From CALJIC01 sp039805565 (GTDB lineage Bacteria > Chloroflexota > Chloroflexia > Chloroflexales > Roseiflexaceae): DNA of 25,729 nucleotides. The notes beneath the pieces were generated by a model. It saw nothing but the letters and a program-made list of their open reading frames with translations, had not been told where the DNA came from and ran no database searches. Below are positions 14,848-21,802 of this stretch, one piece after another. The DNA lies in NCBI GenBank assembly GCA_039805565.1, contig JBDLTZ010000107.1, positions 1-25,729 of the forward strand. The letters are read 5' to 3'. Numbering within the stretch: the stretch's first letter is position 1; every line of letters starts with the position of its first letter. The translations under genes and the position numbers were made by a program.

Positions 14848-16818
14848 TCACAGCCGCACGATAAACCGGAACCGCGCATCCTCCTCGTACCACATCGGGA
14901 AGTTCGTCCCCCACACGTTGTTGTACAGGTTCACGTGCATAGCCCCGCCCACCGGCTGGCGGTTCGTGAAGTTCAGCAGCGACGGCTCCCCCGGCGCCAC
15001 CAGCGCGGCGTCCAGCAGCCCCACGCGCACCCGCCCCCGCATACCCTCGTGCTCCACCGCCTGCGCCGCGTGCAGCCGCCGGTTCCCGTCCCGCATCACA
15101 TCCAGCGGCGACACCCACTCCCCCAGCTTCAGCATCCGCCAGCCGCGCATCGTCGCCCCAGCCGGTGTCAGGCTCAGCCAAAGGGCCTCCGGCAGCCGGC
15201 AAGCCGGCTTGTCGAACCACTGCAGCTCCACCAGCACCTCGTCCCCGCCCCGCGCGAGCGTCAGCTCCAGCATCGCCGCGCGCGGGCAGCCGAAACGCTC
15301 AGATGCCTCCGCCGGCATCGCCAGCTCCAACAGCACCCGGGCGCCCCCTTCGTCCTCCCGCCGGTAGACCGCCGCGATCTCCGGGCGCCACCAGCGCGAC
15401 TCCGCCCCCGCCGCCGCGATCCCCGGCTTGGTGAAGTCCGGGATGGCCCACGAGCGCGTCTGCCTCTTGTTCACACTGTACTGCCCGCGGAAGCGGTCGT
15501 AGTCCGCCGCCGAGAAGGTCTGGTAACCAAGTGCGCCCACCTCCAGCAGTGGCTCGTCGGCCCGCAGGAGCGTCGCCGTCCCCGCCTCACGGTCCACCGT
15601 CACGCGCCAGGCGCCCAGCGACACGTCGCGCCCGTCCACTACCGGCTCATATCCCCCCACGTCCACTCGGGCAGGAGTCAGCTCCGCCAGCCGGGCGCGC
15701 GCCTCCACCGCCAGCTCCTCATCGAGCGCCGCCACCGCCGCGTCCACGTAGGCCCGCTGCTCCGCCCATGAGGCCTCGAACGCCCGGTAGCGCTCGGTGG
15801 CCCGCGCCGCCCGCAGGTCGTCCGCCGCGTAGTTCGCGTAGTCGTCCAGGTGCGTCTTCAGGTCCATGCCCCACGTGTGCTCCGGCACCAGCAGCAGCCG
15901 CCGGCTGAACTGCGCCAGCCGCTCGCGCGCCACGCCCCTGGCCTCCAGCCACTCACGACGAAGCCGGCTCAGCTCGCGGAAGCGGCTCACCTTCAGCGGG
16001 TCGGTCCCCACGCCGTGGATCCAGGTGTCGCCCATCTCCTGCGTCATCACCGGCAGCGCGCTGCGCACCGCCCGCAGCTCCGCCGCGAACGCGTCCATTG
16101 TCGAGGCCGCCACCCGGGCGGCCGGAAAGCGTGCCCGCAGCGCCGCGTGCTCCGCCGCTACCTCGTCCGCGCCCTGCGGGCCGTGGTTGTCGTTGGTGTG
16201 CGCGAAGGCCAGCGCCGCACCAAGACCCGCCACCGGCACCACATCGCCGTAGCCGCCGCGCTGGTACATCACGGCTACCTCAGCGCCGCCGGGGGAGCGC
16301 CACACGAACACCGGCGGCACATCCGGCGGTGTTGAGGAAGCGTTCACGCCCAGGTGGAGCAGCTCCACCCCCGCCGCCGCCAGCAGCGGCACGATCCCGC
16401 GCGTGTGCCCCGGAACGTCGGTCATCTTCGCTGCCACCGTGCGTCGCCCGAAGCGCCGGTCCAGCTCCTGGCTCAGCTCCAGCCCAAAGGCGAACAGCGA
16501 CTCGTCCGCCAGCTCGGTGTGCAGCGTGAACGGCAGCGCGTGCCAGGCCATGTCGCCCGCCGCGATCGCCTCCTCCATCACCCGCCGCTCCGCCGCCCCG
16601 GCCCGCTCCAGGTACTCGTAGACCAGCCACGAGCCGGTGGTCCACACGAAGCGCTCCTCGCCGCCCCGCCGCCGCAGCTCCGCCGCTGTGGCCAGCGCCC
16701 GCGGGATGAAGTCCGTGAAGTACTGCTCCTCCACCCGCCCGGCGTAGTCCGTGAACCCCAGGTCCAGGTGCGTCTTGAACACCAGGTGGACCCGCTCGAC
16801 CCCGTTCTCTGCGCTCAT
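14848..16818 (-). CDS. DUF5054-type, GH38-like glycosidase-related protein
   Basis: Protein of 656 residues without a signal peptide. The N-terminus, VHLVFKTHLDLGFTDYA, matches what I know of the DUF5054 family, which is related to the catalytic domain of GH38 alpha-mannosidases. The GH38-like H-x-D metal motif is H17-x-D19. A second motif, TDVPGHTRG (D134, H138), sits where GH38 enzymes place the nucleophile Asp (DPFGHS). A TNDNHGPQ segment adds another Asp/His cluster. About residues 390-656 are beta-rich, like the C-terminal sandwich of GH38 enzymes. A carbohydrate-active metal-dependent role is plausible but unproven. Its ATG lies in a 4-bp overlap (ATGA) with the stop of the CoA ligase gene upstream, implying translational coupling. 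The name is from family recognition; confidence in the family is fairly good. Confidence 0.78.
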   Translation of the reverse strand: MSAENGVERVHLVFKTHLDLGFTDYAGRVEEQYFTDFIPRALATAAELRRRGGEERFVWTTGSWLVYEYLERAGAAERRVMEEAIAAGDMAWHALPFTLHTELADESLFAFGLELSQELDRRFGRRTVAAKMTDVPGHTRGIVPLLAAAGVELLHLGVNASSTPPDVPPVFVWRSPGGAEVAVMYQRGGYGDVVPVAGLGAALAFAHTNDNHGPQGADEVAAEHAALRARFPAARVAASTMDAFAAELRAVRSALPVMTQEMGDTWIHGVGTDPLKVSRFRELSRLRREWLEARGVARERLAQFSRRLLLVPEHTWGMDLKTHLDDYANYAADDLRAARATERYRAFEASWAEQRAYVDAAVAALDEELAVEARARLAELTPARVDVGGYEPVVDGRDVSLGAWRVTVDREAGTATLLRADEPLLEVGALGYQTFSAADYDRFRGQYSVNKRQTRSWAIPDFTKPGIAAAGAESRWWRPEIAAVYRREDEGGARVLLELAMPAEASERFGCPRAAMLELTLARGGDEVLVELQWFDKPACRLPEALWLSLTPAGATMRGWRMLKLGEWVSPLDVMRDGNRRLHAAQAVEHEGMRGRVRVGLLDAALVAPGEPSLLNFTNRQPVGGAMHVNLYNNVWGTNFPMWYEEDARFRFIVRL

Positions 16819-18371
16819 AGCTCGACGTCCTTCAGCATCTCGTCACGCAGCAGGTGCTTCTGCACCTTCCCCAGCGCGTTGCGCGGTAGCAACTCCACGA
16901 AGGCCACACGCCGCGGCTTCTTGTAGCTCGCCAGCCGCTCGCGACACCACTCTACCAGCTCGTCAGCCGTCGGCCGCACGTCACCGGCCGCCGTCACCAC
17001 CGCCGCCGCCACCTGCTCGCCGAACTCTGCGTCCGGCAGCCCAACCACCGCCGCCTCGGCCACCAGCGGGTGCGCCTCCAGCGCCTCCTCCACCTCGCGC
17101 GGGTAGATGTTGTACCCGCCGCTGATGATCAGCTCGCGCGCCCGCCCCGAGATCGTGTAGTAGCCGTCGGGACTGCGCCACCCCAGGTCCCCGGTGCTGA
17201 ACCACCCCTCGGCGTCGATCGCCTCGGCCGTGGCCGCCGGGTTGCCCCAGTACCCCTTGAACACGTGCGGCCCGCGCACCTGGATCTCACCCGCCTCGCC
17301 GTCCAGCAGGGGGGCCCGCGTCCGCACATGCACCACCCGCGCCTCCTGCCCCGGGAACGGCATCCCCACGGTCCCCGGCCGCCGCTCGCCCTCGTACGGG
17401 TTCGTCAGGTTCATCACCGTCTCGGTCATGCCGTAGCGCTCCAGGATGCGCTGCCCGAAGAGCTCCTCAAACTCCGCGAACGTCTGTGGGCTCAGTGGCG
17501 CTGACCCGGACACGAATAGGCGGACCCCGCCCGTGCCGAGCACGCGGGAATGGTCGCTGAGCGCCTGCCCCCCGGCGCTCAGCACGCGCCTGGCCTCCTC
17601 CACCAGCCGGGTGTACATCGTCGGCACGCCGAAGAACAGCGTCGTGTCACTGCGCGTCAGCGTCTCCATCACATCGGGCGCGCTGAACCCCGCCCGCAGG
17701 TCCACAGTGCTTCCCGTCACCAGCGCGCCGTGCAGCCCCACCCCCAGCCCATGGATATGGAACAGCGGCAGCGTCAGCAACAGCCGGTCTGCCTCCGTCC
17801 AGCGCCAGGCCTCGGTCACCGCCGCGCTGTTCGCCATCAGATTGCCGTGCGTCAGCATGGCCCCCTTCGCGCGCCCCGTCGTACCAGAAGTGTAGCCGAT
17901 CAGCGCAATGTCCGAGGACGACGGGCGGGGAAGGGCCTCGGCGCCCCGGCCACCGGATGCAGGTTGGCCGTCATCCGCGACGATGTACTCCAGCCCCGGC
18001 AGCTCCCCGCGCACCTCATCCAGCACAGGCGCGCGGTGCTCCTCCGTCACCACCACCCGCGTCCCCGAGTCACTCAGGATGTGCCCCAGTTCGGTCCGCC
18101 GGTACGCGCTGTTCACCAGCACAACCGCCGCGCCTACCATGTGCGCTCCCAGGTACGCTGCTACGAACGCTGGCCCGTTCCCCAAGAACAGCGCCACCCG
18201 GTCCCCCGGGCCCACACCCAGCCCCGCGTACCGCACCGCCCACCCCGCCGCAGCCTCGCGCACATCGGCGAAGCTCAGCGCCCGCCGCCCCCACACCAGA
18301 AACGGGTGACCCTGCCGCCGCGCACACGCCGCCTCGAGCGCCGCCACCGTCGACTCGAAGTATGTCATCAC
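16815..18371 (-). CDS. AMP-forming acyl-CoA ligase, malonyl-CoA synthetase-like
   Basis: Protein of 518 residues of the ANL superfamily. The ATP loop is YTSGTTGRAKG (about 160-170), the A5 motif is YGMTET (313-318), the hinge is STGDLG (Asp395), and the catalytic lysine is Lys502 in NALGKVQK. The reaction is carboxylate + ATP + CoA to acyl-CoA + AMP + PPi. The LPLFHIHGLGVGLHGAL segment and the TNPYEGERRPGTVGMP segment after the A5 motif resemble MatB-type malonyl-CoA ligases, so malonate or a similar short dicarboxylate is a reasonable guess, not proven. I used GTG 18371, 9 bp after a GGAG site; the ATG one codon later is equally possible. It overlaps the DUF5054 gene by 4 bp and is divergent from a CoA-transferase gene. 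Confidence 0.9.
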   Translation of the reverse strand: MMTYFESTVAALEAACARRQGHPFLVWGRRALSFADVREAAAGWAVRYAGLGVGPGDRVALFLGNGPAFVAAYLGAHMVGAAVVLVNSAYRRTELGHILSDSGTRVVVTEEHRAPVLDEVRGELPGLEYIVADDGQPASGGRGAEALPRPSSSDIALIGYTSGTTGRAKGAMLTHGNLMANSAAVTEAWRWTEADRLLLTLPLFHIHGLGVGLHGALVTGSTVDLRAGFSAPDVMETLTRSDTTLFFGVPTMYTRLVEEARRVLSAGGQALSDHSRVLGTGGVRLFVSGSAPLSPQTFAEFEELFGQRILERYGMTETVMNLTNPYEGERRPGTVGMPFPGQEARVVHVRTRAPLLDGEAGEIQVRGPHVFKGYWGNPAATAEAIDAEGWFSTGDLGWRSPDGYYTISGRARELIISGGYNIYPREVEEALEAHPLVAEAAVVGLPDAEFGEQVAAAVVTAAGDVRPTADELVEWCRERLASYKKPRRVAFVELLPRNALGKVQKHLLRDEMLKDVEL

Positions 18372-18412
18372 GCTCGCGTGCTCCTTACCGATCTTCCATC
18401 AAGCGCCAGTGC

Positions 18413-18418
18413 TATAAT
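18413..18418 (+). promoter_or_regulatory. -10 element in the ligase/CoA-transferase divergent region
   Basis: A perfect TATAAT lies 55 bp upstream of the CoA-transferase ATG; its -35 partner is poor. On the opposite strand the same bases give TATTAT (18419-18414), with a TTGGGT 15 bp upstream, so both divergent genes may use overlapping -10 boxes. Two direct copies of CCAAAATCC at 18442-18450 and 18463-18471 lie exactly 21 bp apart in the leader. Confidence 0.45.
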
Positions 18419-18473
18419 ACGCCCACCACGTCCTACCCAATCCAAAATCCCTAAGCCAACACCCAAAATCCTT

Positions 18474-19664
18474 ATGACCCCACCTCTCACCGGCCTGCGC
18501 ATCCTCGACCTCAGCCGCGCCCTCGCCGGGCCCTTCTGCACCCAGATGCTCGCCGACATGGGCGCCGCCGTCGTCAAGGTCGAGCAGCCCGGCCCGGGCG
18601 ACCACTCGCGCGGCTGGGGCCCTCCCTACCAGGGCAGCGAGAGCGCCTACTTCCTCAGCGTCAACCGCGGCAAGCGCGGCGTCGCCGTCGACCTCCGCCG
18701 CCCCGCAGGCCTTGAGGTCATGCGCCGCCTCGTCGCCCAGAGCGACGTCCTGATCGAAAACTTCATCCCCGGCGCCCTCGAGCGCCTCGGCCTCGGCTAC
18801 GAGGCGTGCCGCGCCATCCGTCCCGAACTCATCTACACCTCAATCTCAGGCTTCGGCCTCGTCGGCCCCGACCGTGAGCGCGCCGCCTACGACCAGATCG
18901 CTCAGGGTGCGGGCGGCCTCATGAGCCTGATCGGCGAGCCCGATGGCCCGCCGCAGCGCGTCGGCATCGCCATCACCGACATCATGGCCGGCATGTTCGC
19001 CGCCTACGCCACGCTCGGCGCGCTCTATCACCGCCAGGCCACCGGCCAGGGTCAGCGTGTCTCCACGTCGCTCCTCGAGGGCCAGCTCGCTATGCTCACC
19101 TACCAGGCCGGCAACTTCTTCGCCACCGGCGTCGCCCCCGGCCGCCCCGGCAGCCAGCACCCCTCGATCGTCCCCTACGGCGTCTACCCCGCCGGCGACG
19201 GGTACGTCAACCTCGGCGTCGGCACCGACGACCTCTGGCGTAGGTTCTGCGACGCCCTCGGCCTCCAGCACCTGCGCGACGACGAGCGCTTCGCCGCCAA
19301 CCCGGCCCGCGTCCGTCACCGCGCCGAGCTCAACGCCCTGCTGGAGCCCATCCTCGCCTGCCACACCGTCGCCCAGCTCGAGGAGCTCCTCGGCCAGCAC
19401 GGTGTCCCCTGCGGCGCCGTGCGAGACATCGCCCAGGTCTTCGCGGACCCGCAGGTCCAGGCGCTCGGCATCGTCCGCCAGCTCCAGCACCCGGTCGCCG
19501 GGCCTATTCGCGTCGTCGGCCCGCCCTACCAGCTCTCCGCCACGCCGCCGGAGGTCGGCACGCCGCCGCCGACCCTCGGCCAGCACACCGACGAGGTTCT
19601 GTCCGAGCTCGGCTACACCCCGCAGGAGATCGCCCACCTCCGTGAGGAGCGCGCCATCGCATAG
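18474..19664 (+). CDS. CaiB/BaiF family (class III) CoA-transferase
   Basis: Protein of 396 residues, the usual length. It opens LTGLRILDLSRALAGPFCTQ, the family start, followed by MGAAVVKVEQPGPGD, SVNRGKRGVAVDL and DVLIENFIPGALERLGLGY. The catalytic Asp is Asp169 in ITDIMAGMFAAYATL, the same number as in formyl-CoA transferase. It would move CoA between an acyl-CoA and a free carboxylic acid through an aspartyl anhydride intermediate; the substrate pair is unknown. An open frame extends far upstream over the ligase gene in antisense, but family similarity begins at this ATG. There is no Shine-Dalgarno site: the roughly 50-nt leader is C/A-rich with almost no G. The divergent CoA ligase suggests a shared acyl-CoA pathway. 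Confidence 0.94.
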   Translation: MTPPLTGLRILDLSRALAGPFCTQMLADMGAAVVKVEQPGPGDHSRGWGPPYQGSESAYFLSVNRGKRGVAVDLRRPAGLEVMRRLVAQSDVLIENFIPGALERLGLGYEACRAIRPELIYTSISGFGLVGPDRERAAYDQIAQGAGGLMSLIGEPDGPPQRVGIAITDIMAGMFAAYATLGALYHRQATGQGQRVSTSLLEGQLAMLTYQAGNFFATGVAPGRPGSQHPSIVPYGVYPAGDGYVNLGVGTDDLWRRFCDALGLQHLRDDERFAANPARVRHRAELNALLEPILACHTVAQLEELLGQHGVPCGAVRDIAQVFADPQVQALGIVRQLQHPVAGPIRVVGPPYQLSATPPEVGTPPPTLGQHTDEVLSELGYTPQEIAHLREERAIA

Positions 19665-19714
19665 GGTGCTCCTGTCTGGTCGCCCAGTTTCCCTCACGCG
19701 CCGCGGCGCAAAGC

Positions 19715-19737
19715 GGGGTCCGGGGGCGCAGCCCCCG
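19715..19737 (+). repeat. Stem-loop after the CoA-transferase gene, related to the one at 8551-8579
   Basis: A 7-bp stem CGGGGGC/GCCCCCG with a GCA loop is preceded by GGGGTC. The left half matches the left half of the hairpin at 8551-8564 except for one extra C. No T run follows. A 12-bp palindrome, GCGCCGCGGCGC, lies just upstream at 19698-19709. It may end the transcript or be a dispersed small repeat. Confidence 0.5.
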
Positions 19738-19804
19738 AGGTAATCATTCTCTCAACCATTCGTGAGGGAGCATCCCTTTCACGCCCCTCCGGCAGGAGAA
19801 CCGC

Positions 19805-20281
19805 ATGACTCAGCAGCAAGGCCTCTTCACCGTCCAGACCTGGCTCACCCTCACGCCCGATCTCCGCACCCGGCTCGAGTGGCTCGTGCGCCAGGAGGGT
19901 GGCGACCTCGCCGAGACCCTCACCCGCATCGTCGCCGCGCGCCGCCTCGCCTCCCTCGACGTCACCTCCGAGCCCGTCCCCGGCGATCGGCTCCCCGTGC
20001 GCGTCTACCTCACCGCCGAGCAGCGCGCCGACCTCGAAGGGCTCGTGGCGGAGCACAAGGTCCCCCTGCCCGACATCCTCACCCAGGTCGTCGCTGCGCG
20101 CCTCGCCGGCCTCCCTGAGCCCCCCGCGCCTGAGGAGCCCGCATCGCCCACAGCCGGGGGTCTGCGCGCCCGCCGCGCCGAGCTGCGCCGGCTCCGCGCC
20201 CGTCGCGATGCTGCCGGCGCCACCGCACCCGCCTGGCTGCACGCCTACATTGCCGAGCTCGAGGCCGAGCTCGGCGGCTAA
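19805..20281 (+). CDS. Small protein with two tandem ribbon-helix-helix-like repeats
   Basis: Protein of 158 residues with a good AGGAG site 6 bp before the ATG. Two segments of about 39 residues repeat: about 12-50 (WLTLTPDLRTRLEWLV, then LAETLTRIVAARRLA) and about 65-103 (VRVYLTAEQRADLEGLV, then LPDILTQVVAARLAGL). Each reads as a short beta strand followed by two helices, the plan of Arc/CopG-type DNA-binding domains, which normally act as dimers of a single copy. Here both copies sit in one chain, which could form a built-in dimer. After a Pro/Glu linker (104-117) comes a very basic helix, RARRAELRRLRARRD, and an acidic end. I do not recognise a named family. A DNA-binding role is inferred; no toxin gene is adjacent. 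Confidence 0.75.
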   Translation: MTQQQGLFTVQTWLTLTPDLRTRLEWLVRQEGGDLAETLTRIVAARRLASLDVTSEPVPGDRLPVRVYLTAEQRADLEGLVAEHKVPLPDILTQVVAARLAGLPEPPAPEEPASPTAGGLRARRAELRRLRARRDAAGATAPAWLHAYIAELEAELGG

Positions 20282-20374
20282 CCGTTTCGCGAGAGGCGCT
20301 GGGAGCCAGGTTTCCCCGCGACGTATGTTCTTTCACCCGCACCCCAAGAGCTCGGGCCAAAGAAGAAGGTACAG

Positions 20375-21313
20375 ATGCCCAAGAACAAAGTTCGACTCGA
20401 CCAGCTCCTCGTCCAGCTCGGCCTTGCAGAGACCCGCACCAAGGCTCAGGCCCTCATCATCGCCGGCGACGTGCGCGTGGCCGGCGAGAAGCGCATCAAG
20501 GCCGGCGAGCTCGTACCCGCCGACGCATCTGTCGAGCTCGTCGGCTCCCTCCCCTACGCCAGCCGCGGCGGCTACAAGCTCGCCCATGCCCTCGACTCGT
20601 TCGCGCTCGACCCCACCGGCCTCGTCGCGCTCGACGCCGGCGCCTCCACCGGCGGCTTCACCGACGTCCTCCTCCAGCGCGGCGCCGCGTACGTCTATGC
20701 CGTCGACGTCGGCTACGGCATCCTCGACTACCGCCTGCGCCAGGACCCGCGCGTCGTCGTCCTCGAGCGCACCAACATCCGCTACCTCGAGCGGCTGCCG
20801 ACTCTGTCATCCTCCTCGTCCCCCACCACCCCCGCTGCCCACAGGCCAGAGCCGCACAATGATCCCGCCACAACCGACCCTGAGCATCAGAGCGCGATCC
20901 TCGCAGATCAAGATTCAAGGCTCACAGCACAAGACTCACAGCTCAAGACTCAGCACACAGTCCTGGCCGACTGTGCCGTCATCGACACATCGTTCATCTC
21001 GCTACGCCTTGTCCTCCCTGCCGTACAGCGCCTCATCGCGCCCGCCGCCTGGGTTGTGGCCCTCGTCAAGCCGCAGTTCGAGGCAGGCCAGGATCAGGTG
21101 GGCAAGGGCGGCGTGGTGCGCGACCCGGCCGTCCACACCGCCGTCCTGCGCGACGTGCTCGGCTTCGCCGCCGGCATCGGTCTCGTGCCCCACAGTCTCG
21201 CCCGCTCGCCGATCACCGGCCCTGCCGGCAATGTCGAGTTCCTTACATGGCTTGGTGGGCCTGGTCCAGAGCTCAGTGTGGAGCACGCCATCCGCGATGT
21301 CCTGGAGCGCTGA
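20375..21313 (+). CDS. tlyA: TlyA-family rRNA 2'-O-methyltransferase with an extra internal segment
   Basis: Protein of 312 residues; relatives are about 270. An S4 RNA-binding domain (about 5-62) precedes a FtsJ-like SAM methyltransferase with DAGASTGGFTDVLLQRGA and AVDVGYG. The K-D-K-E tetrad is visible as K68, D204, K232 and E288. Compared with the K69/D154/K182/E238 numbering known for mycobacterial TlyA, the D-K and K-E spacings (28 and 56) are identical, but K-D is 136 instead of 85, so about 51 residues are inserted between 142 and 198. The insert is Ser/Thr/Pro/Gln-rich and partly encoded by 14-bp DNA repeats. The enzyme should methylate 16S and/or 23S rRNA cytidines. An AAGAAGG site precedes ATG 20375. 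Membrane-active haemolysin activity should not be assumed. Confidence 0.93.
   Translation: MPKNKVRLDQLLVQLGLAETRTKAQALIIAGDVRVAGEKRIKAGELVPADASVELVGSLPYASRGGYKLAHALDSFALDPTGLVALDAGASTGGFTDVLLQRGAAYVYAVDVGYGILDYRLRQDPRVVVLERTNIRYLERLPTLSSSSSPTTPAAHRPEPHNDPATTDPEHQSAILADQDSRLTAQDSQLKTQHTVLADCAVIDTSFISLRLVLPAVQRLIAPAAWVVALVKPQFEAGQDQVGKGGVVRDPAVHTAVLRDVLGFAAGIGLVPHSLARSPITGPAGNVEFLTWLGGPGPELSVEHAIRDVLER
20921..20960 (+). repeat. Tandem 14-bp repeats inside the tlyA insert
   Basis: CTCACAGCACAAGA (20921-20934) is followed directly by CTCACAGCTCAAGA (20935-20948), one base different, and a partial third unit CTCAGCACACAG (20949-20960). A degenerate copy may precede them. The unit is not a multiple of three, so the repeat exists at DNA level and is read in different frames. 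It lies wholly within the extra segment of tlyA. Confidence 0.8.
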
Positions 21314-21802
21314 GGGCCGTTCACTTCCGGTACCCATGCTTGGGTAGTCGGCGGTATGACTCATGCAGAAAGGTCCTTTTTATTGACCAACTATATCATT
21401 GTTCCACTATTTGATAAGTTTATATAGTTTTTTATATCTAAACACACCACAAGCGGCGGTACAAAACCTATACACAGCTCACGCGTTAACGAAACCTTTT
21501 TTACGTTTTCGAGTCTACAACAGCAGGTTTAAGATACCTGATTGCGATTATGCACAGATTACGCCCTTCTTTTGTTCATCGTTGACGATGTCTAGGTTTT
21601 GAATATAATACCTGGAGTGTGCAAAATTTCACTTGGCACCAGCACCCCAGTTTGGACGCGTAAGACGCCTACCCACCTCGACCTTGCCGTCGCCCTTCTC
21701 AGCGTTGAGTGGTTCGCCTGACCTCCTCCCTGCCTGAGATCTAGCGCCGCCGTGGTTTATGTGCTTCCCGAGGCATCGAACGCACTCTAGTGAGGAGACC
21801 GA
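21314..21802. other. AT-rich intergenic island upstream of the cox operon
   Basis: No credible gene lies in these 489 bp. By hand count 21361-21600 has 89 G/C of 240 bases (about 37%), far below the flanking genes. Contents: a weak 6-bp stem TACCCA/TGGGTA (21331-21346) after tlyA; T-rich runs; inverted repeats CAGGT...ACCTG (21514-21530) and CGTTAACG (21484-21491); a promoter at 21582-21609; and then a GC-richer leader of about 185 nt before coxB. A possible second promoter, TTGATA with TATATC about 16 bp later, begins near 21411. A short open frame at 21399-21602 has no ribosome-binding site and skewed composition, so I do not call it. Confidence 0.7.
21582..21609 (+). promoter_or_regulatory. 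Promoter of the cox operon with a palindrome over the -35 box
   Basis: TTGACG (21582-21587) and a perfect TATAAT (21604-21609) are 16 bp apart. A 14-bp inverted repeat, CATCGT-TG-ACGATG (21577-21590), covers the -35 box and may be a repressor or activator site. Transcription would start near 21616, giving a leader of about 187 nt. Confidence 0.75.

Noticed and set aside
17550..18473. Upstream extension of the CoA-transferase frame by about 300 codons
   Set aside because: It is antisense to the CoA ligase, passes through the divergent promoter region, and family similarity starts exactly at ATG 18474.
21399..21602. 67-codon open frame in the AT-rich island
   Set aside because: There is no ribosome-binding site, it overlaps the cox promoter, and its Phe/Tyr/Leu-rich product reflects low GC rather than a recognisable protein.
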